Below are positions 26,305 to 35,132 of a stretch of 64,000 nucleotides of DNA, one piece after another. The translations under genes were made by a program, and so were the position numbers. The notes beneath the pieces are model-generated. The model ran no database searches, was not told the origin of the DNA, and saw nothing but the letters and a program-made list of their open reading frames with translations. The stretch is from Clostridiales bacterium. GTDB taxonomy: Bacteria; Bacillota; Clostridia; Christensenellales; Christensenellaceae. Every line of letters begins with the position of its first letter. The first letter of the stretch is position 1. The stretch lies in the NCBI GenBank assembly GCA_015056045.1, contig SVGZ01000006.1:1-64000 (forward strand), given 5' to 3'.

Positions 26305-27957
26305 TTGGCTGATAAGTTGATAGGCGCAAAGCTGATGCGCGATATGGCAAACTCTGCTGCGGCCTATTTGGAACAGAATAAACAGATCTTAAACGATCTG
26401 AACGTATTCCCTGTACCCGATGGAGATACAGGAACAAACATGCTCATGACGATCGTTTCTTCTGCAAGGGAAGTCAACGCCTGCAAAGAAAACGCGACCG
26501 TTGGTGAGATCATGAAGGCAATGAGCAACGGCGCACTGCGTGGTGCAAGGGGTAACTCCGGCGTTATTTTATCGCAGCTTTTCCGTGGTTTTATGCAGGC
26601 GATCCCCGCAGAAACCGTAACGATCGGCAGTAATGAATTTGCATCGGCTATGGAAGCAGGTGTTGCCGCAGCATATAAAGCCGTTATGAGACCGAAGGAA
26701 GGTACGATTTTGACCGTTGCCAAAGCGATGGCAGAATCCGGCAGAAAATATGCGGATGAAGGCGTCAGCATTGAGCTGCTTTTAGACCGTGTCATCGAAG
26801 ACGGCATGGAAATGCTGAACCGCACACCGGAAATGCTTCCCGTATTAAAGGAAGCTGGTGTTGTTGACGCAGGCGGTGCAGGTCTTATTGCGATCTATAC
26901 AGGCTTTAAAATGGCTGTTTCCGGCATCGAGATCGAAACAACCCTTGACCTGAAACCGAAAAAAGTCGGTGAAGCTCCGGTTAAGGCTTCTGCAAAGAAC
27001 GATATTTCCACAGCAGAGATCGAATACGGCTATTGCTCCGAATTCTTCATCAAGAATTTCCACAAGGGTATTACCGAAAAAGATATTGATAAGCTGAGAG
27101 ATAAACTCCTCGCATTTGGCGATAGTCTCGTTGTCGTTGGCGATCTTGGTCTTTTAAAGGTACATGTCCACAGCAATATGCCGGGCAAAGTCCTGCAGTA
27201 TGCGCTTGGTCTTGGCGAGCTTTCCGATATCAAGATCGAAAATATGCGTGAACAGCATACAGAGCTTGCTTGGGAAGAAGAGGAAGAAGTTCCCGAAATT
27301 ACAAAGCCGATGGCACTCGTAACCGTTTCCGCAGGCGAAGGCTTGACGGCGATCTTCGGTGAATTTGAGATCGATGGTGTGATCTCCGGCGGTCAATCCA
27401 TGAACCCGAGTGCGGATGATATTGCCAATGCCGTTAAGAAAGCACCTTCGAATGATGTCATCGTTCTGCCGAACAACAAAAACATTATTCTGGCAGCACA
27501 GCAGGCTGGCGAACTTGCAGGAAAAACCGTTCATGTTATTCCTTCGAAGAGCTTCCCGCAGGGTCTTGCAGCGGTTCTTGCCTATAATCCCGAAGTAAGC
27601 CTTGAGGAAAACATCGAAGTCATGACGGAAGCGATCGGCAACGTCAAATCTGCAGAGATCACAGATGCCGTCCGTGATTCCCATATGAATGGCGAAACGA
27701 TCTTAAAAGGCGAAAAATTAGGCATCCTCGAAGGCGATATCGTTACGCACAAAGCAGACCTGATGGAAAGCTTCATGGAGCTCTTAGCCAAGATGGTTGG
27801 CGAAGATGACAGTATGATCTCCATCTACACAGGCGAAGATGCATCGGAAGACGTATCCGAAGCACTCCGTGCAGCTGCCGAAGAAGCTTACGATTGTGAT
27901 GTAGAGCTTTACGCAGGCAAACAGCCCGTTTACAGCTACATCATTTCTGTTGAATAA
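26305..27957 (+). CDS. fakA: Fatty acid kinase subunit A (DAK2/YloV family)
   Basis: ATP-binding subunit of the fatty acid kinase that, with a FakB protein, phosphorylates exogenous fatty acids for phospholipid synthesis. The 550 residues start with a DhaL-like domain containing VFPVPDGDTGTNML near residue 33 and GARGNSGVILSQLFRG near residue 82, the ATP/Mg site. The second half, from PMALVTVSAGEGL, is the FakA-specific C-terminal domain. No FakB is in the window. The start is TTG 26305 after AAGGAG. A hairpin with a T-run separates it from recG. Confidence 0.93.
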   Translation: MADKLIGAKLMRDMANSAAAYLEQNKQILNDLNVFPVPDGDTGTNMLMTIVSSAREVNACKENATVGEIMKAMSNGALRGARGNSGVILSQLFRGFMQAIPAETVTIGSNEFASAMEAGVAAAYKAVMRPKEGTILTVAKAMAESGRKYADEGVSIELLLDRVIEDGMEMLNRTPEMLPVLKEAGVVDAGGAGLIAIYTGFKMAVSGIEIETTLDLKPKKVGEAPVKASAKNDISTAEIEYGYCSEFFIKNFHKGITEKDIDKLRDKLLAFGDSLVVVGDLGLLKVHVHSNMPGKVLQYALGLGELSDIKIENMREQHTELAWEEEEEVPEITKPMALVTVSAGEGLTAIFGEFEIDGVISGGQSMNPSADDIANAVKKAPSNDVIVLPNNKNIILAAQQAGELAGKTVHVIPSKSFPQGLAAVLAYNPEVSLEENIEVMTEAIGNVKSAEITDAVRDSHMNGETILKGEKLGILEGDIVTHKADLMESFMELLAKMVGEDDSMISIYTGEDASEDVSEALRAAAEEAYDCDVELYAGKQPVYSYIISVE

Positions 27958-27978
27958 TTAAAATGAATTTGAAAGAAT

Positions 27979-28010
27979 CTGCATCTTTTTAATAAAGGTG
28001 CAGGTTTTTT
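27979..28010 (+). terminator. Intrinsic terminator or attenuator between fakA and recG
   Basis: CTGCATCTTT, loop TTAAT, AAAGGTGCAG, G, then six T residues. The T-run ends right at the first possible recG ATG. The AAAGGTGCAGG strand of the stem is also the only ribosome-binding-like sequence for that ATG, so the hairpin could limit both transcription and translation of recG. Confidence 0.7.
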
Positions 28011-30020
28011 ATGAGAAGGAATTTCCGCGGAATGAAACTGACAGATCATGTAACAAGCATTAAAGGTGTTGGCGCAAAAGCAGCCGCTTTGCTCGCAAAA
28101 ATGCAGATCGAAACGGTCGGTGACCTTTTGATGAATCTGCCGATGCGCTATGCAGACCTTTCTATGCCGAAAAGCATCATCGAAATGGAAGAGAGCGATA
28201 CAGGCGCCGTTAAAGCGCGTGTGGTAAAGCCGCCAAGATGGATCAAGCGTGCCGGAAAAATGAGCATATTCTCCTTTGAAGTTTCCGATATGACGGAAGT
28301 CATGAGCATCACGATCTTCAATATGCCCTATAGCTTTACGAAGTTCAAAGTCGGTGAAGAATATGTCTTTGAAGGCAGAGTGCGCGTTTTCCGCAATCAG
28401 GTGCAGATGCAGAACCCGAATGTATATAAACCGGGCGATAACGGCATCATTCCGTATTATCATTTAACGGCAGGGATCTCACAGGCTTCCATGCGGAAGT
28501 TTATCGGTAATGCGCTGGATGAGGCAGAATGGGATGTTGATGATCTTTCCCGTGGCTTCATGAGAAAATACGGTATCCTGCCCAAAGAACAGGAGTTTTT
28601 TGCGATACACAGACCTGCCGATATGTCAGATGCAGAAGCCGCCAAACGAAGCATCATTCTGCGTGAACTCCTTTTATATGCGAAAATTACCGATCTTTTA
28701 TCCAGCGGAGGCGTTGCGGAAAAGATATCCGGCGGGAAAAAGCTCGTTTCCGAATTTATCGGCAAACTGCCGTTTACACCGACAGGCGCTCAGAAGCGCG
28801 CCATGGAAGAAATTGCTGCCGATATCGCAAAGACAGAACCCATGAACAGACTTTTGCAGGGTGATGTCGGTTCGGGCAAAACCGTTGTTGCGCTTTTTGC
28901 CATGTATGCTGCGGCAAAAGCAGGGAAGCTCTCGATCCTGATGGCACCGACGCAGATCCTTTGCGAACAGCATTATGAAAATGCAAAAAAACTATTGCCC
29001 GAAATGGGTGTTTATATGCTTTCGGGTTCGAGTACGAAAAAAGAACGCGATCTCCTGCGAGAAAAACTGATTTCCGGTGAGGTTCGCATTCTGATCGGAA
29101 CGCACGCCTTGCTTTATGGGATCATGGATGGGCTCAAAGCGGCCGTTATTATTACAGACGAACAGCATCGCTTTGGTGTTGCCCAAAGAGCCGCCTTAGC
29201 CGGCGGAGGAATGGATGGTGTGCATACGCTGATCATGTCTGCAACGCCGATCCCGAGGACACTTGCGCTTATTTTATATAATAAAGCGACGGTCAGCATC
29301 CTGGATGAACTCCCAAAAGGCAGGCAAAAGATCAAAACACATATCGTTTCGCAGGCAAAAAGAGCGGATATGTATCGCTTTATCAAGGAACATATCGCCA
29401 TGGGTGAACAGGCTTATGCCGTTTGCCCTTTGATCGAGGATAACCCCGATATTAACGCAAAAAGTGCCGTTTCCCTGATGGAGGATGTCGTTGGGCTGAT
29501 CCCCGAAACGGAGCTTCTCCATGGGCTCACGCCAAACAAAGCGGAAATTATGCAGCGCTTCAAAAACGGCGAAACCAAGATGCTCGTTTCCACAACCGTT
29601 GTCGAGGTAGGCGTTGATGTGCCGAATGCGACGATCATGGTCATCGAAAATGCAGAGCGATTTGGCTTGGCACAGCTTCATCAGCTTCGTGGGCGTGTCG
29701 GCAGAGGTAATAAAGAGAGCTTTTGTTTCCTCGTCAGCGGCGGAAAAACTGCTGAACGCTTAAAGATTATCCGTGACTCGACAGACGGCTTCTATATTGC
29801 GGAAAAAGATCTCGAAATGCGTGGCAGCGGCGATCTTATCGGTCAGCGACAGAGCGGAAAGGATGCCCTTTGTGCAGCGGATCTTATCCGTGATGCAGAG
29901 CTTTTGCAATTGGCAACAAAAATGCTTGAAGACGGTGAATTTGCTTCGGATGCCGCCTTTATCGAAAAAGAAGCGAGAGAAAAGATCAGCTCAGGCGAAT
30001 TTGGCGTCGTTTTGAATTAA
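28011..30020 (+). CDS. recG: ATP-dependent DNA helicase RecG
   Basis: Branched-DNA helicase that remodels stalled replication forks and Holliday junctions. The 669 residues contain an N-terminal wedge/OB region (KGVGAKAAALLAKMQIETVGDLL), Walker A QGDVGSGKTVVA, motif II TDEQHRFG, motif III MSATPIPRTLA and motif VI LHQLRGRVGRG, followed by the RecG C-terminal helical hairpin. Two starts are possible: ATG 28011, directly after the terminator T-run, or ATG 28032, preceded by GAGAAGGA; the protein core begins just after the second. An MGMT-family gene follows after 1 bp, giving a DNA-repair pair. Confidence 0.95.
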   Translation: MRRNFRGMKLTDHVTSIKGVGAKAAALLAKMQIETVGDLLMNLPMRYADLSMPKSIIEMEESDTGAVKARVVKPPRWIKRAGKMSIFSFEVSDMTEVMSITIFNMPYSFTKFKVGEEYVFEGRVRVFRNQVQMQNPNVYKPGDNGIIPYYHLTAGISQASMRKFIGNALDEAEWDVDDLSRGFMRKYGILPKEQEFFAIHRPADMSDAEAAKRSIILRELLLYAKITDLLSSGGVAEKISGGKKLVSEFIGKLPFTPTGAQKRAMEEIAADIAKTEPMNRLLQGDVGSGKTVVALFAMYAAAKAGKLSILMAPTQILCEQHYENAKKLLPEMGVYMLSGSSTKKERDLLREKLISGEVRILIGTHALLYGIMDGLKAAVIITDEQHRFGVAQRAALAGGGMDGVHTLIMSATPIPRTLALILYNKATVSILDELPKGRQKIKTHIVSQAKRADMYRFIKEHIAMGEQAYAVCPLIEDNPDINAKSAVSLMEDVVGLIPETELLHGLTPNKAEIMQRFKNGETKMLVSTTVVEVGVDVPNATIMVIENAERFGLAQLHQLRGRVGRGNKESFCFLVSGGKTAERLKIIRDSTDGFYIAEKDLEMRGSGDLIGQRQSGKDALCAADLIRDAELLQLATKMLEDGEFASDAAFIEKEAREKISSGEFGVVLN

Positions 30021-30021
30021 C

Positions 30022-30339
30022 ATGGAAAAAGAAAGTTTTTATCAGAAAGTGTATGCGGTCGTTCGCCGTATTCCGAAAGGTAAAGTTGCCACTTACGGGC
30101 AGATCGCCGTTTTGGCAGGCAGTCCAAGGGCTTCGCGTGTTGTCGGCTATGCGCTTCATGTGAATCCCGAACCGGGGATCATCCCTTGTCATCGCGTGGT
30201 CAACCGTGAGGGAAGAGTAGCGCCGGCTTTTGCTTTTGGCGGCAGTGATGTGCAGGAAGAGATGCTCCGTGCAGAAGGCGTTATTTTTGCTGAAAAAGGC
30301 TATGTGCTGCTCGATGGGCAGCTTTGGGATGGCGAATAA
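30022..30339 (+). CDS. MGMT-family protein, single DNA-binding/methyltransferase domain
   Basis: Protein of 105 residues equal to the C-terminal domain of O6-alkylguanine-DNA alkyltransferases. The helix-turn-helix segment VATYGQIAVLAGSPRASRVVG, with the Arg finger, precedes IPCHRVV. The Cys of PCHR is the methyl-acceptor; short alkyltransferase-like (ATL) proteins of this size usually have Trp or Ala there. The C-terminus LRAEGVIF...GQLW resembles ATLs. It either repairs alkyl lesions directly or flags them for excision repair. It starts 1 bp after the recG stop, so the two are probably cotranslated. Confidence 0.88.
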   Translation: MEKESFYQKVYAVVRRIPKGKVATYGQIAVLAGSPRASRVVGYALHVNPEPGIIPCHRVVNREGRVAPAFAFGGSDVQEEMLRAEGVIFAEKGYVLLDGQLWDGE

Positions 30340-30401
30340 GTTGTTCAAAATTCGTTTATAATAAATTCAAGTATTGGATAAGGATTCTTTTCGGGGGTTT
30401 G

Positions 30402-30410
30402 TGTTATAGT
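30402..30410 (+). promoter_or_regulatory. Extended -10 promoter of the HtrA-type protease gene
   Basis: TGTTATAGT extended -10 element, 38 bp before the start codon. No strong -35 box. Confidence 0.45.
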
Positions 30411-30448
30411 ATTCCTATAAAGAAAACAAAGGAGTTTTGTGTCAATAG

Positions 30449-31696
30449 ATGAAACAGGATCAGAATTATGAAAAAGGGAACGGCGGCAGAATATTTTTGG
30501 TCATGGCCGTTGCCGTCATTGTCCTCGTGATGCTCGTTGCGGGCGTGGCGAAGCTTGCAGATGGATTCGGCAAACAAAACGAAGAACCTGCAAATACACC
30601 GGAACCCACGATTTCCATTGCAGCAATGGAAACTTTGCCGCAGTTAACGGAAGCGCCATCGGCTTTGCCAAAAGCAACACCCGAACCTGAAACAGAAAAT
30701 GCGAAAGAGGAACAGGGTTCATCCCTTACGATCTTCAAAAACGATATGGAACCTGAAGCAGTCGCCAAAAAGGTCATGCCTTCGGTCGTCTGCATACAGA
30801 ATTATCAGACCGTCAGCTATGGTTTCCCCTATGGCAACAGAGAAACCGTGGGAACGATCGAGCTTGCCGGTGAAGGCAGCGGTGTGATCTTGACGCAGGA
30901 TGGCTATATTGCAACCAATGCGCACGTCATCGACGGTGCGGAGCTTTTGAAAGTCATGCTTGCCGATGGCGAAGTGTACCAGGCAGAACTCATCGGTTCT
31001 GATCCGGATACAGACCTTGCGCTTGTCAAAATCGATGCGATGGGTCTTGATGCAGCGGAGATCGGCGATTCCGATTCGCTCGAAATTGCAGAAACCGTCA
31101 TGGCGATCGGCAATCCCGGTGGTTCGGAATATGCAAATTCCGTGACATTGGGTATCGTTTCCGCAAAAAACAGACAGCTCGATTATATCGGCGGCGGTTA
31201 TACGCTCGATATGATACAGACCGATGCTGCGATCAACCCCGGAAACAGCGGCGGTGCTTTGGTCAATATGCAGGGTGAAGTTGTCGGCATTTGCTCCATG
31301 AAATATGTCGATACACGCTATGAAGGTCTTGGCTTTGCGATCTCCACAAAGGAGGCTATGCCGATCTTAAACGAGCTCATGCAATACGGTAAAGTCGTTA
31401 CAAGAAGCGGCCTTGGCATCGAAGGTTATGTCTTTGATGAAACCATGGCGGAATATTACGGCGTTGTCGAAGGGATGTACGTTTCGGCAGTAAACAACAA
31501 AAATGCCGGTGATCTTGCCGTTGGCGATATCATCACGGCGATCAACGGTGAAAAAACTCTGACCTTACAGCAGTTAAAAGCAGCGCTGAAAAATAAAGCA
31601 CCCGGCGAAACGGTTGATATTACCTATTACCGTGCATCCGAAAAGAAAGAAATGACAACAAAACTGACGCTCGTAGCGCTTAATGCAGCGGAATAA
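30449..31696 (+). CDS. S1C (HtrA/DegP-like) serine protease with PDZ domain
   Basis: Membrane-anchored quality-control protease, 415 residues. A single N-terminal helix (IFLVMAVAVIVLVMLVAGV) is followed by a Pro/Thr/Glu-rich linker of about 60 residues, then a trypsin-like domain with His in ATNAHVID, Asp in DTDLALVKID and Ser in GNSGGALVN. A C-terminal PDZ domain (about residues 315-410) starts at SGLGIEGYVF. The protease domain faces outward and probably degrades misfolded exported proteins. GGAG is 14 nt from the ATG, longer than usual. A second HtrA-type gene lies 1 kb away on the opposite strand. Confidence 0.93.
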   Translation: MKQDQNYEKGNGGRIFLVMAVAVIVLVMLVAGVAKLADGFGKQNEEPANTPEPTISIAAMETLPQLTEAPSALPKATPEPETENAKEEQGSSLTIFKNDMEPEAVAKKVMPSVVCIQNYQTVSYGFPYGNRETVGTIELAGEGSGVILTQDGYIATNAHVIDGAELLKVMLADGEVYQAELIGSDPDTDLALVKIDAMGLDAAEIGDSDSLEIAETVMAIGNPGGSEYANSVTLGIVSAKNRQLDYIGGGYTLDMIQTDAAINPGNSGGALVNMQGEVVGICSMKYVDTRYEGLGFAISTKEAMPILNELMQYGKVVTRSGLGIEGYVFDETMAEYYGVVEGMYVSAVNNKNAGDLAVGDIITAINGEKTLTLQQLKAALKNKAPGETVDITYYRASEKKEMTTKLTLVALNAAE

Positions 31697-31698
31697 AA

Positions 31699-31724
31699 AA
31701 GAGTCCCAAAAGGACTCTTCTTTA
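31699..31724. terminator. Bidirectional terminator
   Basis: AAGAGTCC, loop CAAAA, GGACTCTT then CTTTATTTTT. On the minus strand the stem is followed by TTTTTT, so it also serves the metallo-hydrolase gene. Confidence 0.8.
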
Positions 31725-32531
31725 TTTTTGGCTGATCTGCATTTTTTCTTCGTTCATGAGGATCTCAATATTGCCGTTTCTTGTTTCATAAACCTTTGCA
31801 CCGGCTTTTTTGAGGAGCGAAACGGTCTCTTTTTCCGGTGGATTCTTATCGCTGCAGGTGATGACGGCATATTTTGCGGATGTTCTGTTGATAAAATCTT
31901 CAGTTTCATCGTTGTATGAACCGTGGTGCGGAACTTTTAAGAAATCATAGCTGCCGAAATCTTTAAGCTCGGAAAGCCTTTCTTTTTCCGCATCGCCGGC
32001 AAAGAGCAGGCTGTTTTCCCCGTAAACGGCGCTGATGACAAGCGAAGAATTGTTATCGGCGTTTTTTTCGTATTCATTCTTTTCGGCAGGATAGACTTCA
32101 AAATCGATCCCTTCAAAATGAAAAGAGGTCTTATTGGCAATGATCTCCGTCTGCAGTTCCTTATGGAAAGCTGCTTCCATAAAGGCGTTGTATTCATCCG
32201 AACCGGAGGTGTAAACAGGCCTTAAAATGCGGCCGATCTCAAAATGATCGATGAGATAAGCAGCACCGCCAACATGATCTTTATCAAAATGCGTGATGAT
32301 GAGCGTATCGATGCGGTTGATATTATTTTCCTGCATGACGCTTACGATCTCCGCATCATCTTCGCTTTCGCCCGTATCGATCATGACGCAATCGTTATTT
32401 TTATAGATGATGATGCAGTCTGCCTTGCCGATCTTGGGGATGAGGATCTTTATGGCATCTTCACGTTCGATCAGGCATGCCGAAGAAAACATCAACAAAA
32501 AGGATATAAGTAAAAAAAGTAGTTTTTTCAT
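31722..32531 (-). CDS. MBL-fold metallo-hydrolase, ComEC C-terminal-like, predicted lipoprotein
   Basis: Extracytoplasmic metallo-beta-lactamase-fold protein of 269 residues. The signal peptide MKKLLFLLISFLLMFSSAC ends in a probable lipobox. The metal-binding motif THFDKDHVGG is near residue 80, and later LLFAGDAEKERL and FLKVPHHGSYND match the C-terminal nuclease-like domain of the DNA-uptake protein ComEC. Free-standing ComEC-like MBL proteins may be secreted nucleases, but activity is unproved. Start chosen at ATG 32531 because AGGAGG lies 6 nt upstream; the ORF-track start is 19 codons earlier without a site. It lies between two HtrA-like genes. Confidence 0.85.
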   Translation of the reverse strand: MKKLLFLLISFLLMFSSACLIEREDAIKILIPKIGKADCIIIYKNNDCVMIDTGESEDDAEIVSVMQENNINRIDTLIITHFDKDHVGGAAYLIDHFEIGRILRPVYTSGSDEYNAFMEAAFHKELQTEIIANKTSFHFEGIDFEVYPAEKNEYEKNADNNSSLVISAVYGENSLLFAGDAEKERLSELKDFGSYDFLKVPHHGSYNDETEDFINRTSAKYAVITCSDKNPPEKETVSLLKKAGAKVYETRNGNIEILMNEEKMQISQK

Positions 32532-32625
32532 AGCTTTCCTCCTGTTTCTATTGTAAACGAAATGCCCGCAATAGAAAAGAAGCAGCAAAAACTTGTTACA
32601 AAAATTTCATAGGAAAACCCTTTTA

Positions 32626-33624
32626 TCATGCCGCCCTGATGAGGATGAGCCTTGCTTCGTGCGTTTTACGGTCTTTTGCGGAAAAGAAAACAAGCGTAAC
32701 ATAGTCGCCGGGCTTTTTTTCGAGAGTCGTATCTTTGATGACAACAGGGGAGTCAATCGCATTCCCGTCAATTTCAAGAATAACGTCGCCTTTTTGCAGG
32801 AAAGCGGCGTTTTCGTTTCTTATGGAATCAACATAAAAACCGGCAGGCAAGCCGAATTCCTTTGCCGTTGCTTGATCGAGGCAGAAGCCCGAAACGCCCA
32901 AAACACTTCTTTCGGGAACTTCGCCGTATTTGATCAATGCATTTAAAATCGGGATCGCTTCATCGATCGAAATGGCAAATCCCATGCCCTCAAAACCGTC
33001 TTTGGCATATTTTGCCGAACAGATACCGACGACTTTCCCCTGTTTATCGACAAGAGGACCACCGCTGTTTCCGGGGTTGATCGCCGCATCGGTCTGTATC
33101 GTTGGTAAGGTATAACCGAATTCCGATAAGGCTATCGGTCTTTTGCTTGCGGAAACGATGCCCATGCTGACAGATCCCGCAAAATCATATCCGCCCGGGT
33201 TACCGATTGCCATAACAGTATCACCTGCGGAAAGCTGCTCTGTATTGCCGATTTTTACCGCAGGGCAGCCCATTTCGTCGATTTTGAGTGCCGCCAAATC
33301 CGTTCCTGTGTCTTGGCCCAAAAGCTTTGCTTCAAGGCTTCTGCCGTCGGATAAAATGACCTTCAGATGTGCAGCGTTTCGGACGACGTGCGCATTTGTT
33401 GCGATAAGCCCGTTTTCGGAAATAAAAAATCCCGAGCCTTCGGAAATGAGTTTCGGTTCATCATTTTCACCTTCCGCATAGTTCTGGATACAGACAACGC
33501 AGGGGATCATTGCCGCCGCAACTTCGGATGGATCGTGCGAAAATTGCGGCAATACAATAAAAAGCGAAAAGAAAAACATCAGGCAGCATATCAGCAAAAC
33601 GACAAAAGAAGCGTTCTTTTTCAT
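32626..33624 (-). CDS. S1C (HtrA-like) serine protease, second copy
   Basis: Second membrane-anchored HtrA-type protease, 332 residues. The N-terminal helix FVVLLICCLMFFFSLFIVL is followed by a short linker and a trypsin-like domain with His in ATNAHVV, Asp in GTDLAALKID and Ser in GNSGGPLVD. A compact C-terminal PDZ-like domain starts at SVLGVSGFCL. Compared with the first copy it lacks the Pro/Thr-rich linker. GGAGGAATA directly before ATG 33624 sets the start, 21 codons after the ORF-track one. It precedes the metallo-hydrolase gene by about 95 bp and may share its transcript. Confidence 0.92.
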   Translation of the reverse strand: MKKNASFVVLLICCLMFFFSLFIVLPQFSHDPSEVAAAMIPCVVCIQNYAEGENDEPKLISEGSGFFISENGLIATNAHVVRNAAHLKVILSDGRSLEAKLLGQDTGTDLAALKIDEMGCPAVKIGNTEQLSAGDTVMAIGNPGGYDFAGSVSMGIVSASKRPIALSEFGYTLPTIQTDAAINPGNSGGPLVDKQGKVVGICSAKYAKDGFEGMGFAISIDEAIPILNALIKYGEVPERSVLGVSGFCLDQATAKEFGLPAGFYVDSIRNENAAFLQKGDVILEIDGNAIDSPVVIKDTTLEKKPGDYVTLVFFSAKDRKTHEARLILIRAA

Positions 33625-33687
33625 TATTCCTCCATGTTTTTTTGTTATATGTACGGGAAAAAACAGGAAATTATGAATTATCGGCAC

Positions 33688-33720
33688 AAAAAAACGGAAG
33701 CATTTTCAGCTTCCGTCTTT
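33688..33720 (-). terminator. Terminator of the Gld-like ABC operon
   Basis: On the minus strand ACGGAAGC, loop TGAAAAT, GCTTCCGT followed by TTTTTTT. It directly follows the DUF4340 gene. Confidence 0.8.
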
Positions 33721-33728
33721 TCTTATTC

Positions 33729-35132
33729 TCAGAGGTCGAGCAGTACTTTAAAAGTTGCCGCGAGCTCTTCAACATCTCGCTTGGTAACGAGGATGTTGCG
33801 CATGCCGTTGAATTCAACGAGGTAATAGTTGATGTCGTAGGGGATGAATTTCAGCGTCATATTGCTGAATTTATCCGTATTGCGGACGAAATCGATCGTG
33901 AGATAAGGTTCATCCTGATATGCGGAGGAATCTTCGATCGTGTCTGCAGCGATCATTGCGGTCATTTCAATGATGAAGTTTGCGACCGGAATATGCGGGA
34001 CTTCCGTTCCGTCAACACGGTAGGTTGCTTCATCACCGCCATTTTCAACGGTCAGTGTGTGTGTTTCGCCTTCAATCGTGACGTCGGCATAGATGATTTC
34101 GTCAAGCCCGATGCTGCAGACAGATGCCGGGAGGAAATCTAAGACATCGTCATTGACGAGCTTTTCTGCAAAGGTCGTTGTGCATTCATAAATGAACTTG
34201 CTGCTTTCGAGCATGAAATAGATGCGTCCTTCATCGGTCGTATCGCCCATGACAAGACCCATAACAGGGCCATCCGCTGTGTGTACGCGGTAGATGCAGG
34301 AAGGTTCATCAAGACCGAAATCTTCGAGCTTTGTCGATTCGAAATCGGTATAACCGACGAGGTTTCTTAAAACAACGGTGAAGAGGTCATTCGTAAAGAT
34401 AAGGACCGCTGTTCCGTCTGCCGGTCTTATTACGCCGTTTTCAAGGGATTTCCAAAGGATCGTATCGGTATAGAAATCGCCGTCTTCGGGCTCAACCTTG
34501 CTGAATTTGAGGTTTGAGCCGGGTTTGATGATCTCGAGCGCTGTCAGTTCATTGGTACCGATCTGCGGAAGCTCTTCGGGGATAGAGAGTTCATAGATCG
34601 TTTTGAAGAAAGCCGCCATCGCATCTTCTTTGACCATATAAACCGCCGGATCACCTTCGATCTGGAAATAATAGGTCTTTGTCGTCGGGTTTAATGTGCC
34701 GATCTTATAATGTGCGGTCGATCCGTCTGTATAGGTAACGCCGATATCACAGAGAGGTTCATCAAAGTTGGCATATTCCGTGATCTCTGCATTATCCGTA
34801 AACATACGGGTGTAATTGATGTTGCTGACAGCGGTCAGGAGGTTATTGATATATGCCTGATAAAGCGGGTAATCCCTGTGTTCTTCATAAATCCAGATAC
34901 CGTCTTCCATCGTGAAGGTGTGCTTCATATCAAGAGAAGTGTAGCTGATCGATTTGACGCTTGTGCGGTCGATCGTAACGAGCGGTGTTAAGGTATCGGC
35001 CGTACCGATCTTGTCGTCAAGCGGAATAGGCCTTGTATCTTCTTTTTCTACAAAAGTATCAACGAGAAGATAAGCGCCAACGATGACGACAAGAGCGATG
35101 ATAAGAACGAAAAAGCTTTTTTTGCTTCTCAT
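33729..35132 (-). CDS. DUF4340 domain protein of the Gld-like ABC operon
   Basis: Membrane-anchored extracytoplasmic protein of 467 residues: one N-terminal helix (FFVLIIALVVIVGAYLLVDTF), then a long beta-rich region typical of DUF4340 proteins. DUF4340 genes often follow GldG-type ABC auxiliary proteins, as here, and probably form part of the same complex. No catalytic motif is visible. Its ATG overlaps the stop of the GldG-like gene, so it is translationally coupled as the last gene of the four-gene operon. The mechanism and cargo are unknown. Confidence 0.85.
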   Translation of the reverse strand: MRSKKSFFVLIIALVVIVGAYLLVDTFVEKEDTRPIPLDDKIGTADTLTPLVTIDRTSVKSISYTSLDMKHTFTMEDGIWIYEEHRDYPLYQAYINNLLTAVSNINYTRMFTDNAEITEYANFDEPLCDIGVTYTDGSTAHYKIGTLNPTTKTYYFQIEGDPAVYMVKEDAMAAFFKTIYELSIPEELPQIGTNELTALEIIKPGSNLKFSKVEPEDGDFYTDTILWKSLENGVIRPADGTAVLIFTNDLFTVVLRNLVGYTDFESTKLEDFGLDEPSCIYRVHTADGPVMGLVMGDTTDEGRIYFMLESSKFIYECTTTFAEKLVNDDVLDFLPASVCSIGLDEIIYADVTIEGETHTLTVENGGDEATYRVDGTEVPHIPVANFIIEMTAMIAADTIEDSSAYQDEPYLTIDFVRNTDKFSNMTLKFIPYDINYYLVEFNGMRNILVTKRDVEELAATFKVLLDL

